From Halorhabdus rudnickae (GTDB lineage Archaea; Halobacteriota; Halobacteria; Halobacteriales; Haloarculaceae): DNA of 64,000 bases. Positions 7,900 to 16,539 of the stretch are shown here, one piece after another. Both the position numbers and the translations under genes were made by a program. The first letter of the stretch is position 1. Each line of letters begins with the position of its first letter. The notes under the pieces were generated by a model that saw only the letters and a list, made by a program, of their open reading frames with translations, searched no databases and was not told the DNA's origin. The stretch is taken from positions 1,612,001 to 1,676,000 of the forward strand of contig NZ_CAAHFB010000001.1 in the NCBI RefSeq assembly GCF_900880625.1, written 5' to 3'.

Positions 7900-8565
7900 T
7901 CAGTCGATATAGCCGAGCGCGCTCTCGATACGGCCGAGTTCCGGGCCGGTGGTGTTCTGACCGACAACGTAGCCGTTCTCGTTGGCGACCAGCCCCGAGC
8001 CGATCAGGGGGCCGCCGTAATTGATCGTCCCCACGTCAGCGGGCACGTCCAGAACGTCCTCCAGCCGGTCGAGTTCGTCGTCGGTCGCCTGTGGGTGTGC
8101 GAGGACGCCCCGATTCGTGGCGACCGCCGCCGTACCGACAGTCTGGACACCGGCCAGGTCGCCACGTTCGACCGGGACCTCCAGGGCGTCTTTGACTGCC
8201 TGGACGGCCTCCCGGGAGAGGTCGGGATGGACGTACGCCCCGCTGTCGTTGGCGAGGACGACGTTCCCGGCGGCGTTGATCCGCCCCGGGAGTTCCACAA
8301 CGGGACGGTCAATCGCCTCAGCGAGTCGGTCGCGTTCCCGTTCTGAGATGCGACTCGTGACGAGCAGACCGTTGTCGTTGCCGGTCGCGAGCGCGCCGAC
8401 GGTGCTCGCGCCGCCGATCGTCGTCTCGACCGTCGGGACGGCGAGTTCCTCACCGAAAGCCGCTTTCAGATCGGATTCGGCGTCCGGCCGCAGGAGTAGG
8501 TACTCGTCGGTGGCACGCGCGTAGACGCCGACATACGTCGAACCGGCGAAGGCCGCGCGGAGCAA
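7900..8565 (-). CDS. eif6: Translation initiation factor aIF6
   Basis: A 221-residue protein with the five-fold alpha/beta propeller repeats of aIF6: [80 protein letters not shown] and [20 protein letters not shown]. aIF6 binds the large subunit and prevents premature subunit joining. The start codon is TTG at 8565, 2 bp downstream of the rpl31e stop. Operon position between rpl31e and rpl18a is the usual archaeal order. Confidence 0.95.
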   Translation of the reverse strand: MLRAAFAGSTYVGVYARATDEYLLLRPDAESDLKAAFGEELAVPTVETTIGGASTVGALATGNDNGLLVTSRISERERDRLAEAIDRPVVELPGRINAAGNVVLANDSGAYVHPDLSREAVQAVKDALEVPVERGDLAGVQTVGTAAVATNRGVLAHPQATDDELDRLEDVLDVPADVGTINYGGPLIGSGLVANENGYVVGQNTTGPELGRIESALGYID

Positions 8566-8567
8566 AG

Positions 8568-8846
8568 TTACTCGGCGGGCTCTGCTTCGACGACGCTCTC
8601 GCCTTCCTCGTCGAAGCGGGCGGCCCGGATACGGACCTTACTCGGTGGGTTCGAGCGACCCTGCGACCAGATCTCCTCGTTGACCGAGGGGTCCAGCCGG
8701 ACAGCGTCCTCGGCGACCGAGAAGTGCTGGGCGAGGTGGCTGCGGATGATCGACATCGCCCTGTCGGCGCGTTCGCCTTTCGGCTCCGCACTGACGTCAC
8801 GAAGCGGGACGGTCAGGACCCGCTCCTCGAACTCGTCGGCACTCAT
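8568..8846 (-). CDS. rpl31e: Large-subunit ribosomal protein L31e
   Basis: A 92-residue protein, [20 protein letters not shown] followed by [20 protein letters not shown] and [20 protein letters not shown], typical of L31e, which lines the exit-tunnel rim of the large subunit. The ATG at 8846 overlaps the rpl39e stop codon (ATGA) by 4 nt. The acidic tail [13 protein letters not shown] is a halophile trait. Confidence 0.95.
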   Translation of the reverse strand: MSADEFEERVLTVPLRDVSAEPKGERADRAMSIIRSHLAQHFSVAEDAVRLDPSVNEEIWSQGRSNPPSKVRIRAARFDEEGESVVEAEPAE

Positions 8847-8995
8847 TCGTCGGTGTCGCTCCGCCGCCAGTGACGCCGCTTGGGGTTGCGTTGGACGTCC
8901 TGGTCGGTCTTCATGATGACCCACGCCGGGACCCGGCTGTTCTGGCGCTCTAGTTTCGCCAGCCGCTTCTTCTTGCCCTTGGATTTTTTGCCCAT
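8843..8995 (-). CDS. rpl39e: Large-subunit ribosomal protein L39e
   Basis: A 50-residue basic protein starting [20 protein letters not shown] and ending [11 protein letters not shown]39e lines the peptide exit tunnel. It is the first gene of the operon. The longer reading to 9340 translates the nuoD remnant and is spurious; the ATG at 8995 gives exactly the family length. Confidence 0.95.
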   Translation of the reverse strand: MGKKSKGKKKRLAKLERQNSRVPAWVIMKTDQDVQRNPKRRHWRRSDTDE

Positions 8996-9088
8996 GGTGT
9001 CGATCCGTTCGCCGCCGCGGTTTATATGACTGTTCTTTTCGGTGGCATCGAGGCCCGACGTACAGTCGCGAAGGTTCCGATCGGCCCG

Positions 9089-9378
9089 TGGCCAGTCAGC
9101 CAGCAGGTCGAGACACTGCTCGACGATCGCTGCCGACTCCTCGATGTCCTGTAGCCGAACGTGGACGCGCGAGAAGTTGTCGCCATCGTCTTCGGTGACA
9201 AGCAACCAGTCGAGTTCGTCGTAGAGCCATAGGGATCGTCTCGCCGGAGGTCGTACTCGATACCGGAGCCACGGGCGACCGGCCCAGTCACACCGTAGGC
9301 CTTCGCCACCTCCGGCGACAACGGTCCAGTGTCGAGACACTGGAGCTGGAAACGCTCGTTGTGCGTCAGTAAGTCCGA
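9089..9378 (-). pseudogene. NADH dehydrogenase-like complex subunit D (nuoD) fragment with frameshift
   Basis: The minus strand reads [40 protein letters not shown] and [11 protein letters not shown], then after loss of one base near 9230 continues in the next frame as [40 protein letters not shown] and LLADWP. This is an internal piece of the 49-kDa/NuoD subunit (the GSGxxxDLRR motif and the QC-D helix). An in-frame TAA lies just upstream of 9378, and similarity stops at 9089. So about 95 codons of a roughly 400-550-codon gene remain. It sits right upstream of rpl39e and may overlap that operon's promoter. Confidence 0.85.
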
Positions 9379-9552
9379 GCTGAGATTAGCTACTTATCTA
9401 ACCGTTGATGGGATCTCAAGAGCATATATTAAATCGCCACACCAGAGCGCTGCGTTCGCCTCGGGAAGTGAGAATCGGTCCTGCTAAAGCGCACTGCTGA
9501 CGACAACCGTCGACGCTGGCGATTATCGGACGACTGCGCGCCGAAAGGGGCT

Positions 9553-9601
9553 AGTCCGGACCTCCTTCAGCCGCCCCCGACGTCGACATCAGTAAAGAGG
9601 A
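9553..9601 (-). pseudogene. hisA fragment (degenerate partial copy)
   Basis: Bases 9553-9601 match hisA 10870-10919 over about 50 nt with roughly eight mismatches and one gap, sharing cgacgtcgac and gtaaagagga. On the minus strand the copy reads LFTDVDVGGG and then a stop, against LFTDVDVEGRLEGVRTGP in hisA. Weaker similarity seems to extend to about 9503-9625. The rest of 9379-9693 shows no gene. Confidence 0.65.
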
Positions 9602-9693
9602 CCCCAGCCACGCGCAAGTCAGCGGTGACCCGGCACCGGCAGGATCACATCTCGGAGGACAGCAACACGGACCGACCGGTGAACGAGGGACTC

Positions 9694-9773
9694 ATACTGC
9701 CGGCTGTACGTTCGTACAGCTATTCGACACCACCGTAGTGGCGCATTCCGTGAGTTCGGTACAGCCGGCATAT
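9694..9773. repeat. 80-bp nested palindromic element, copy 1
   Basis: Outer arms atactgccggctgta (9694-9708) and tacagccggca-tat (9760-9773, one base lost) enclose a region with an inner ccac/gtgg hairpin near 9730-9741. Length and plan equal those of the copy at 31085-31164. Its right end supplies part of the stop codon of the adjacent minus-strand MFS gene. It could act as a transcription terminator or be a non-autonomous mobile (REP/MITE-like) element. Confidence 0.75.
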
Positions 9774-10696
9774 CACTCACCACCTCCGTCCCGGAACGAG
9801 ATCGACCGCCGAGCGGCGAGAATCGTCGGCAATACGCCGACCGCCAGGGCCAGCGGGATCCACATCGCTGGCCTGATTCCCTGTGCTTCGGCAACGAATC
9901 TCATTACCATGGGGACCAGTGCGAAACTGATCGACGAGGAGACCGCGGCGATGGCGTTGACAGGGGCACTGTACTCCGGGGCGGCGTCGGTCCCGAACGC
10001 GACCAACAGGGGGTAGACGCCCGAGACGAGCATCCCCAGACAGAACACCGCTGGGAACGTCGCCAGCCCGGAGACGACGAAAAACGAGATGAAAAACGTG
10101 GGCAACAGAAGGAGCTCTATCCCGACGAGCAACACACTGTAGTCGTAGCGCTCGACGATGGCTGTCGCCACGAACCGACCGGGGACGTACGCGATCGTGA
10201 ACGCCGACAACAGCAGGTTCGCGTCCGACTGAACGAGACCCGCAGCCTCGATCCCGAACGTCGGCAGCCAGAGGAACAGATCCCCCTCCAGGCCAGTGTG
10301 AAAGAACATCGCTAGCGCCATCGCGGCGATCTCTTTGGTCCCCAGGAGCGCCACCAGCGCCTCGCGATCGAGGATCGCTTCCCGACCCTCCTCGAAGGGG
10401 AGGTCCAACCGCCAGACGAACGCGACCACCGGGACGGGCGCGGCGGCCAGCCCGAAGTAAGCCAACCGCCAGTCGCCCAGCGCGATCGCGGCGGTCATCA
10501 CCAGCGGGCCGGCGGCCGAGCCAACCGCCCACGCCAGATCGTACATCCCGAACGCCCGACCCCGAGAATCGGGGTAGAGGTGGCTGAGCATCGGGCGATC
10601 AAGCCCACGGATGATCCCGTCCCCCAGGCCGCGAACGACCAGAACAGCGAGGAATGAAAGGAACGTCGGGGCGAGTTCAGTCCACCGATCGCTCAC
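9773..10696 (-). CDS. Major facilitator superfamily transporter, short at the N terminus
   Basis: A 307-residue hydrophobic protein with about nine helices; MFS carriers usually have twelve in roughly 400 residues. It opens at LAPTFLSFLAVLVVRGLGDG and continues with PDSRGRAFGMYDLAWAVGSA, which lies in the first six-helix half, so around 80 residues and the first two or three helices are missing. The C-terminal half looks complete (SYSVTL-type helices and a cytosolic end RDGGGE). The ATG overlaps the hisA stop by 4 nt, so translation may be coupled, but no frame upstream supplies the missing helices. It may be a truncated, inactive or half-carrier. A hisA remnant and a palindromic element lie beyond its 3' end. 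Confidence 0.7.
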   Translation of the reverse strand: MSDRWTELAPTFLSFLAVLVVRGLGDGIIRGLDRPMLSHLYPDSRGRAFGMYDLAWAVGSAAGPLVMTAAIALGDWRLAYFGLAAAPVPVVAFVWRLDLPFEEGREAILDREALVALLGTKEIAAMALAMFFHTGLEGDLFLWLPTFGIEAAGLVQSDANLLLSAFTIAYVPGRFVATAIVERYDYSVLLVGIELLLLPTFFISFFVVSGLATFPAVFCLGMLVSGVYPLLVAFGTDAAPEYSAPVNAIAAVSSSISFALVPMVMRFVAEAQGIRPAMWIPLALAVGVLPTILAARRSISFRDGGGE

Positions 10697-11415
10697 TGGA
10701 CGGCTTCGATCGCCTCGCCCAGCGTGAACGCCCCCTCGTAGAGCGCACTCCCGACGACGACGGCTGCCGCGCCTGCGTCTTGGAGGGCGCGAACGTCCTC
10801 GATCGAGGCAACGCCGCCACTGGCGATGACCGGAATATCAACCGCCTCGACGACGCGCTCGACGGGACCGGTCCGGACGCCCTCCAGCCGTCCCTCGACG
10901 TCGACGTCGGTAAAGAGGATGCCGGCGGCACCGAGGTCGGCGTATCTAGCCGCTGCCTCGGCGGGGTCGAGACCGGTCCCTTCGGTCCACCCCGAGACGA
11001 CGACCTCGCCGTCGCTGGCGTCGAGGCTAACGAGGACGCTCCCTGAATGGGTCTCGCTGATCTCGGCGACGATCTCGGGGCGTTCGACAGCGGCAGTCCC
11101 GAGGATGACCCGGTCGACGCCGGCATCGAGGAGGTCCCGGGCATCCTCGGCCGTGCGGATGCCGCCGCCCAGTTGCACGTCGACGTCGACGGCCCCGAGT
11201 ATCGCCTCGATGGCGTCAGCGTTCGCGCGTTCGCCCTCGAAAGCCCCGTCGAGATCGACGAGATGCAGGGTCTGGGCGCCAGCCGCGACCCAGCGCCCGG
11301 CCGCGTCGACGGGATCGCCGTAGGTCTTGCCCGTGCCGCGCTCGCCGCCCACCAACTGAACGACCTGACCGTCCTGCATGTCGACGGCCGGGATCACCTC
11401 GAATTCCGGGAACAT
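10693..11415 (-). CDS. hisA: Phosphoribosylformimino-AICAR phosphate isomerase HisA
   Basis: A 240-residue (beta/alpha)8 barrel enzyme catalysing the Amadori isomerisation of ProFAR to PRFAR in histidine synthesis. Landmarks are FEVIPAVDMQDGQVVQLVGG (catalytic Asp in strand 1), LHLVDLDGAFEG, QLGGGIRTAEDARDLLDAGV, VILGTAAVERPEI, LFTDVDVEGRLEG (second catalytic Asp), IPVIASGGVASIEDVRAL and VVVGSALYEGAFTLGEAI. The ATG at 11415 gives the family length; the 25-residue upstream reading is not conserved. It stands apart from hisG (55574), as usual for dispersed haloarchaeal his genes. Confidence 0.95.
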   Translation of the reverse strand: MFPEFEVIPAVDMQDGQVVQLVGGERGTGKTYGDPVDAAGRWVAAGAQTLHLVDLDGAFEGERANADAIEAILGAVDVDVQLGGGIRTAEDARDLLDAGVDRVILGTAAVERPEIVAEISETHSGSVLVSLDASDGEVVVSGWTEGTGLDPAEAAARYADLGAAGILFTDVDVEGRLEGVRTGPVERVVEAVDIPVIASGGVASIEDVRALQDAGAAAVVVGSALYEGAFTLGEAIEAVQ

Positions 11416-11744
11416 ATCACGATCCCGGGCGCCCGACGCGTAAAGAATATCGGTCGTCGAACGATCGAGATGCCGGGAGACACACAACAAAGGGCAGAAG
11501 TGTCTTCACTCGTAGCGGTCGCTGTCTGTCATCTGCCGTGGCCGGCAACGAGTGTCGAATCGGCCGGGAAAATACCAAGACAACGAACCACCGCGTCATC
11601 GACGCCCAGAACCGACGCACTGTCGAGGGTGCGTAACTTGCCGGCGACGTGAGAACGACTGCGGGCGCAAACGAGGAACAGACGGCGAACGTCCGTCAGA
11701 TCCGGGAGGCGGTCGAACGGCTGAACCGCGAGGAGTAAACGGGA
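11416..11744. other. Intergenic region without a supported gene
   Basis: Upstream of hisA. The only candidate is a plus-strand frame from a GTG at 11649 to TAA at 11738, reading ANEEQTANVRQIREAVERLN then REE. Its helical, haloarchaeal-like composition suggests either a very small gene or the tail of a lost one. I see no RNA gene or strong repeat. Confidence 0.3.
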
Positions 11745-12770
11745 TCAGGAGGCCGCCGACTCAGGTCGGCCCAGTGACAGCGACGGATACCACCCGGCCA
11801 GCGCGGGAAGGTATACCCCGAGAACGCGATCCAGAAGGATCGCCGAGGCAGCGACCTCGCCCGGCACCCCGAGCGCGACGAAGACGACCGTCGCCGTCGC
11901 CTCCGTGATCCCGATGCCGCCAGGCGTCACCGGGAGGAGCGTGACGCTGTATGCCGCCACGAGGTACAGCGGGAGGGCAATCGCCGGTTCGACGCTCGCG
12001 CCGAAGGCACCAAACAGCAGCCAGACCCGGACCCCGGAAGCAAGGACGTGTTTGATCGCCCACCCGGCCGCGTACCGGACCCAGACGCGCGCCAGGACGA
12101 GCAGTTCCCGGAACGTCGCGGTCGACTCCGCCGTGAACCCGACCAGCCCCTCCATCCGGTCGGCCACGGCGTCCCCGACGACTGGCAGGCGGGCGAACAG
12201 CCGCCGGAGAACGGCCAGCAGGCGGTCGAAAGCCGTGAGGTTGGCCCCACCGAACAGGACGGCCAGACCCGCGAGGAGGTACAGCCCGATCGAAAGCGCG
12301 AGCAGGAGAGCGATCCCGACGGACAGTCGGGGGAGTGCGACCGCCAGGCCGACCGCCGCGACCAGGGCATAACAGAGCGCGAACATGGCCGTGTGGAGAG
12401 CGGCGACAGCCGTCGCGTCCGGGAGAGTCATGCCGGTGAAGCTTCGGATGACGAACGGCGCGGCGACCCGCCCGGAGAGCCGCGAAGGGAGCAACTGGTT
12501 GACGAAATTGACGACGAGATCGACGCGTGCGGCGTCACGGAACCGGGTGGGACCGAGACGGTCGATCAGGACGTAGTAAGTGTCGAAGCGACCCAGCAGT
12601 CCGACGACGGTTACACCCAACAGCGCGAGGACAGTCGCAGGATCGAGACGCCCAAGCAGCGACCACACGGCCCCGAGGTCGATCTGCGTGAGCAACCAGT
12701 ACAGCGCGCCAATGGCGACGGCGTACTGCACCAGCGTGATCGCGATCGCTCTGGGCGAACGTCGAGCCAC
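11745..12770 (-). CDS. Lysylphosphatidylglycerol synthase TM-region (UPF0104) family flippase-like protein
   Basis: A 341-residue protein with about eight membrane helices. LLPSRLSGRVAAPFVIRSFT and LLPVTPGGIGITEATATVVF are the two Gly/Pro-rich signatures of the LPG_synthase_TM/UPF0104 family. In bacteria this domain flips aminoacylated lipids; stand-alone archaeal members are thought to act in lipid-linked substrate transport. The likely start is GTG 12770 (VARRSPRAIAITLVQYAVAI), one base after the stop of the deacetylase gene; a longer reading overlaps that gene and lacks hydrophobic character. It is the last gene of a four-gene envelope operon (14655 to 11745). Confidence 0.8.
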   Translation of the reverse strand: MARRSPRAIAITLVQYAVAIGALYWLLTQIDLGAVWSLLGRLDPATVLALLGVTVVGLLGRFDTYYVLIDRLGPTRFRDAARVDLVVNFVNQLLPSRLSGRVAAPFVIRSFTGMTLPDATAVAALHTAMFALCYALVAAVGLAVALPRLSVGIALLLALSIGLYLLAGLAVLFGGANLTAFDRLLAVLRRLFARLPVVGDAVADRMEGLVGFTAESTATFRELLVLARVWVRYAAGWAIKHVLASGVRVWLLFGAFGASVEPAIALPLYLVAAYSVTLLPVTPGGIGITEATATVVFVALGVPGEVAASAILLDRVLGVYLPALAGWYPSLSLGRPESAAS

Positions 12771-12771
12771 G

Positions 12772-13632
12772 CTATCGCGCCTCGTTGTCCGCTGCCGTCG
12801 TCGGTGCGGTTCTCGCGTCGGTCGCTTCGAGGATCCGCCGCAGGCTCGTGAACGCGTAGGGCTGAGCGAGGATCCGTTCGAGTGCCCGACGCATCCAGGC
12901 ACCTGTTCGGAACGTGACCCGGCGGGGTACCCCCTCGACAGCAGGCAGATCGACGAACTCCCAGGGGTGGACGTACAGGACAGGCGCGATGCCGCGGCGG
13001 GCGAGCAGTCTCATGCCGAGAATCGTATAGCGGACGCCGAACAGCCGGAGCCAGAAGCCGGTCAGCGGGAGCCGCAGGCCGGGCATCACGCTCGTGGGTA
13101 TCGCCGTGACCCCGTCTGGCGCCGTCGGATCGACGTGAGTCGCCGGGGCCGGATGCTGCAGGCGATACTCGCCGCCGTAGAACCCCGGAATCCGCCGGCT
13201 GGCAACGACGCTCGCGTCGTAGGTGTAGCCGACCGCGGAAAGCGCATGGAAGTGCTCGGGACCGAAGTCGAACGCGGGCGCGCGAAATCCCTCGACGGTT
13301 GTGCCGGTCGTCGTCTCCAGCCGTTCCTTCGAGCGACGGAGTTCCGCGTACCGTTCGGCGGGTTCCAGATCGGTCAGGAGTCGGTGCGTGTGAGTGTGCG
13401 AGCCGATCTCGTGATCGGCGGCAAGCGAACGGACGGCCTCGGGATAGGTGTCGGCGATCTCGGAAACAACGAAACAGGTCGCCGTGGCGTTTGCTGCTTG
13501 CAGGGCGTCCCGGAGGAACGCCAGCCCGTCCAGGCCGATCCCCTCGCGATCGGTCGATCCGGAAGCGGCCCGGTAGGCCGGCGTCTGGGAGAACAGCTCG
13601 ACGTCGATCGTCAGGGCCGCGTACTCACTCAT
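12772..13632 (-). CDS. Polysaccharide deacetylase (NodB homology) family protein
   Basis: A 286-residue protein from ATG 13632. NodB-type landmarks: ALTIDVELFSQTPAY (strand 1 Asp, with DVE where many have DDG), TATCFVVSEIADTYPEAV, HEIGSHTHTHRLLTDL (the metal-binding HxxxH region) and VEGFRAPAFDFGPEHF. Such enzymes remove N-acetyl groups from glycans, or, as in the PuuE-like group, hydrolyse other amides. The protein lacks an obvious signal peptide, so it probably acts on lipid-linked sugars on the cytosolic face. The start overlaps the DUF2304 gene by 8 nt. Confidence 0.85.
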   Translation of the reverse strand: MSEYAALTIDVELFSQTPAYRAASGSTDREGIGLDGLAFLRDALQAANATATCFVVSEIADTYPEAVRSLAADHEIGSHTHTHRLLTDLEPAERYAELRRSKERLETTTGTTVEGFRAPAFDFGPEHFHALSAVGYTYDASVVASRRIPGFYGGEYRLQHPAPATHVDPTAPDGVTAIPTSVMPGLRLPLTGFWLRLFGVRYTILGMRLLARRGIAPVLYVHPWEFVDLPAVEGVPRRVTFRTGAWMRRALERILAQPYAFTSLRRILEATDARTAPTTAADNEAR

Positions 13633-13978
13633 CGGAGCGGTCCCGGAGTTCGGCCTCCAGTAGGCTGACCTGTTCGTTGAGCCGCGAGACACGGTCGTAG
13701 AGCCGGCCGATTCGGTTCAGCAGGTAGATGACGAGGACGAACAGCGTCAGGTTCGAGATGACCAGGATCGCCCGGGCCTTGAGTTCGAGCCCGAGGACGG
13801 TCGCGATCACCTCGAAAACGTTGGGGAACGCGGCGACGAACAACAGCCCGGCACCGACCGCGAGGGAGGCGACGAACAGGGCCATCGCCTCCCGGCCGCG
13901 CTGGACCAGGTAGTACCCGTTGGCGAGAAAGAGCACGCCCACGAGCCCGGCCACGAGATTGACGACGGAGTATGCCAT
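13625..13978 (-). CDS. DUF2304 small membrane protein
   Basis: A 117-residue protein with three hydrophobic segments (VVNLVAGLVGVLFLANGYYL, ALFVASLAVGAGLLFVAAFP, AILVISNLTLFVLVIYLLNR). A C-terminal amphipathic coiled coil follows (LYDRVSRLNEQVSLLEAELR), the hallmark of DUF2304. These proteins typically sit next to Dpm1-like glycosyltransferases, as here (2 bp from the GT2 stop), and probably scaffold or membrane-anchor the transferase. Confidence 0.8.
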   Translation of the reverse strand: MAYSVVNLVAGLVGVLFLANGYYLVQRGREAMALFVASLAVGAGLLFVAAFPNVFEVIATVLGLELKARAILVISNLTLFVLVIYLLNRIGRLYDRVSRLNEQVSLLEAELRDRSDE

Positions 13979-13980
13979 AG

Positions 13981-14655
13981 TTAGCGAAAGAGCAGTACCC
14001 GGAGGACGACGTCGGCCATCCGGAAGGGGTAGCGGACGAACGTATCCAACGTGAACTGTGATTCGCCGGTCTCGCGGGTCGGCATCGCCACCGACACCTC
14101 GACGATACGCTGGTCGCGACGTGCGGCATCGAGGGTCTGTTCGACCGCCCAGTGGTCGTCCGAACGATGCAGGATGTCGGCGAGGGCGTCGACGCGGTAG
14201 ACCCGAAAGCCGCTGGTCACGTCGGTCACGTCGACGCCGCCCAGAACGTTGACCACGCCCGTGAAAAAACGGATCCCGGCACGGCGCACCAGCGAGTACT
14301 CCGCGAGGCTCCCGTTGCGATAGCGGCTGGCGATCACCATGTCGGCCTCGTCGGCCGCCTCCAGCAGCCGCGGGATCGCTCCGGGGTCGTGTTGACCGTC
14401 GGCATCGATCTGGAGGACGAAGTCGTAGTCGTGGTCGATCGCGTACTGGTAGCCGGTTCGGACCGCGCCGCCGACGCCGGTGTTGAAGACGTGTTCGATC
14501 ACCGTCGCGCCGTGCTCGCGGGCGAGGTCGGCGGTGCCGTCGCTGGAGCCGTCGTCGACGACGACGATCTCCTCGACGTGCTCGCGCGTGCCTTCGATCA
14601 CCGGGCCGATCGTGTCGGCCTCGTTGTACGCGGGCAGGACGGCAACGGTTCGCAC
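13981..14655 (-). CDS. Family 2 glycosyltransferase, dolichyl-phosphate sugar synthase-like
   Basis: A 224-residue GT-A enzyme. RTVAVLPAYNEADTIGPVIE starts the Rossmann-like nucleotide site, VVVDDGSSDGTADLAREHGA follows, and FVLQIDADGQHDPGAIPRLL carries the DxD metal motif. SGFRVYRVDALADI is the acceptor region. No C-terminal membrane helices, so it is a soluble Dpm1-like enzyme that loads a sugar onto a polyprenyl phosphate; DUF2304 next door may provide membrane contact. The GTG at 14655 is chosen because the conserved strand begins immediately after; the longer frame would overlap the divergent promoter. Confidence 0.85.
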   Translation of the reverse strand: MRTVAVLPAYNEADTIGPVIEGTREHVEEIVVVDDGSSDGTADLAREHGATVIEHVFNTGVGGAVRTGYQYAIDHDYDFVLQIDADGQHDPGAIPRLLEAADEADMVIASRYRNGSLAEYSLVRRAGIRFFTGVVNVLGGVDVTDVTSGFRVYRVDALADILHRSDDHWAVEQTLDAARRDQRIVEVSVAMPTRETGESQFTLDTFVRYPFRMADVVLRVLLFR

Positions 14656-14783
14656 TACTACCGAGGCGGCCGGGAAGTCACTTAGAGGTGACGTTCCCGC
14701 GGGAAGCGTCGGACAGTGACTGCCCTCCAGCGGCCGCACGCGCATGGAAGGGACTTAATGGACCCGGCCCGTCCCCTCCAGCG

Positions 14784-16328
14784 ATGACACGGACCGTCGT
14801 CCTCGGGCTTGACGGTGCCAGCTGGCGGCTGCTGGACCCGTGGCTGGAATCGGGCGAGTTACCGAACTTCGCCGCCTTCCGCGAGGAGAGCGCCTGGGCC
14901 GAGACCGAGAGTTGTCTGCCGCCCGTGACCTTCCCCAACTGGAAGTGCTACTCGTCGGGAAAGAACCCTGGAAAGTTCGGCGTCTACTGGTTCGAGCGCG
15001 TCGACCTCGCCGAGGGGACCATCGAGGTGACCAACGGCGGGGACTTCCTGACCGCGGAGCTGTGGGACTATCTCAACGACGACGGGCAGCGCGCGGGCGT
15101 AGTGAACATGCCGACGATGTACCCGCCCCGGGAGATCGACGGCCCGATCGTCTGTGGCGGCCCGGACGCCGTCGAGGGGGAGTACCGCTCGATCGAGGAA
15201 GGATACACGACGCCCGCGGAACTGGCAGCCGAACTCGAGGAGCGCTTCGACTATCAGGTCCATCCCGAACCGCTGCTCTCGAGCAACGACGAGCGTGGGG
15301 CCGAGGTCGATGCCATCCTCGACCTGCTGGAGACGCGCCTGGAGGTCGCCGTGACGCTGCTGGAGGAGCAGGATCTCGAGTTCGTCCACGTTACCCTGTT
15401 CTACCTGAACGTCCTCCAGCACTTCTTCTGGAACGACGAGCCGACCGTGCGGGCCTACCGACTCATCGACGAGTGGATCGGTCGGCTCCGGGAGCGTCCG
15501 GACACCAATCTCGTGATCATGTCCGATCACGGCTGTGGCCCGACGACGACGGAGTTCTACATCAACGAGTGGCTGGCCGAGAACGGCTATCAGGCCCGCA
15601 CGGCGAGCGTCGACAACGTCTTCCAGAAGGTCGGCCTCGACCGCGAGAACGTCCTTGCGATCGCCAAACGGCTGGGGATGGTCGACCTGCTCGCGGCGGT
15701 GGTCCCCGAGGGGATCCAGCAACTGGTTCCCCAGCGGGCCGGACTCAAGCGCGGGCGGAAACTGGAGGCGATCGATCTCCCGAACACGAAGGCCGTCGCC
15801 AGCGCCCAGGGGCCGATCTATCTCAATCCCGAGTTCGATGGCGAAACAGTCCGCGAGGAGCTAATCGAGGACCTGCGAGCGGTCGAAGACGAGGACGGCC
15901 CCCTGTTCGATGGTGTCTATCCCGGCGACGACGTCTACAGCGGCCCCTACGCCGACGAGGGTCCGGATGTCGTTCTCGATCAGCGCGATGGCGTCCACGT
16001 CAACGACGGGGTCGGCGGCGGCGCGGTCCGGGCGGCGCCCGACCGCTGGGCGGCCGAGAACACCCGCAACGGGATCTTCCTCGCTGGCGGTCCCGATTTC
16101 CGGGCGGACGGCGAACTCGAGCAGGTGAGCATCCTCGACATCGCCCCCACCGTCCTGCTCGCTCACGGCTGTGCGATCCCGTCCGACATCGACGGCGAGG
16201 CGTTGGGAATCGTCGCTGGCGACCCGGACCCGGAGACGCGCGATCCCCTCTCGTCCGGACGATCGGCGGGCGAGCGCGACACCGACGGCGTCGAAGATCG
16301 GCTGAAACAGCTCGGGTACATGGAATAA
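14784..16328 (+). CDS. Alkaline phosphatase-superfamily type I phosphodiesterase/nucleotide pyrophosphatase-like protein
   Basis: A 514-residue protein from ATG 14784. VVLGLDGASWRLLDPWLESG holds the first metal-binding Asp, followed by CLPPVTFPNWKCYSSGKNPG, where a Thr serves as the usual nucleophile (PVTFPNW). YLNVLQHFFWND and NLVIMSDHGCGPTTTEFYIN (DHG metal motif), and ILDIAPTVLLAHGCAIPSDI complete the phosphodiesterase plan. Predicted substrates are phosphodiester or phosphosugar compounds; no signal peptide is seen. It is divergent from the GT2-DUF2304-deacetylase-flippase operon, so a role in editing lipid-linked or surface glycans is a reasonable inference. Confidence 0.85.
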   Translation: MTRTVVLGLDGASWRLLDPWLESGELPNFAAFREESAWAETESCLPPVTFPNWKCYSSGKNPGKFGVYWFERVDLAEGTIEVTNGGDFLTAELWDYLNDDGQRAGVVNMPTMYPPREIDGPIVCGGPDAVEGEYRSIEEGYTTPAELAAELEERFDYQVHPEPLLSSNDERGAEVDAILDLLETRLEVAVTLLEEQDLEFVHVTLFYLNVLQHFFWNDEPTVRAYRLIDEWIGRLRERPDTNLVIMSDHGCGPTTTEFYINEWLAENGYQARTASVDNVFQKVGLDRENVLAIAKRLGMVDLLAAVVPEGIQQLVPQRAGLKRGRKLEAIDLPNTKAVASAQGPIYLNPEFDGETVREELIEDLRAVEDEDGPLFDGVYPGDDVYSGPYADEGPDVVLDQRDGVHVNDGVGGGAVRAAPDRWAAENTRNGIFLAGGPDFRADGELEQVSILDIAPTVLLAHGCAIPSDIDGEALGIVAGDPDPETRDPLSSGRSAGERDTDGVEDRLKQLGYME

Positions 16329-16502
16329 CTGCCGATCCAGGGACGAATAGCTATATAAATACCCGCGGCGTCGGCCGTTGAAAGCTCCCACCCGTCGTGT
16401 GGTAATTCTTCACACTACCGGACGATACCGACCGTTGTCGTGGAGTTTCGGGGCGCACTCCCCGGTTGTCGAGGGGAACCGATCGCCGACGGAAACCCGT
16501 AC

Positions 16503-16511
16503 ACTTATATA
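16503..16511 (+). promoter_or_regulatory. TATA box of the thermosome gene
   Basis: The sequence acttatata is centred about 32 bp before the thermosome ATG, the right spacing for an archaeal promoter with a very short leader. A second TATA-like stretch, tatataaata, lies at about 16350-16360; it is too far for the same start and could drive a long leader or an unannotated transcript. Confidence 0.6.
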
Positions 16512-16539
16512 GAACCACAGACAAACATTCTACCGACTT

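Noticed and set aside
8996-9340. 115-residue N-terminal extension of rpl39e
   Set aside because: It translates the nuoD remnant; L39e is 50 residues throughout archaea.
14840-16381. 513-codon frame overlapping the phosphodiesterase gene on the same strand
   Set aside because: Arg/Gly-rich shadow translation; the other frame contains the metal motifs.
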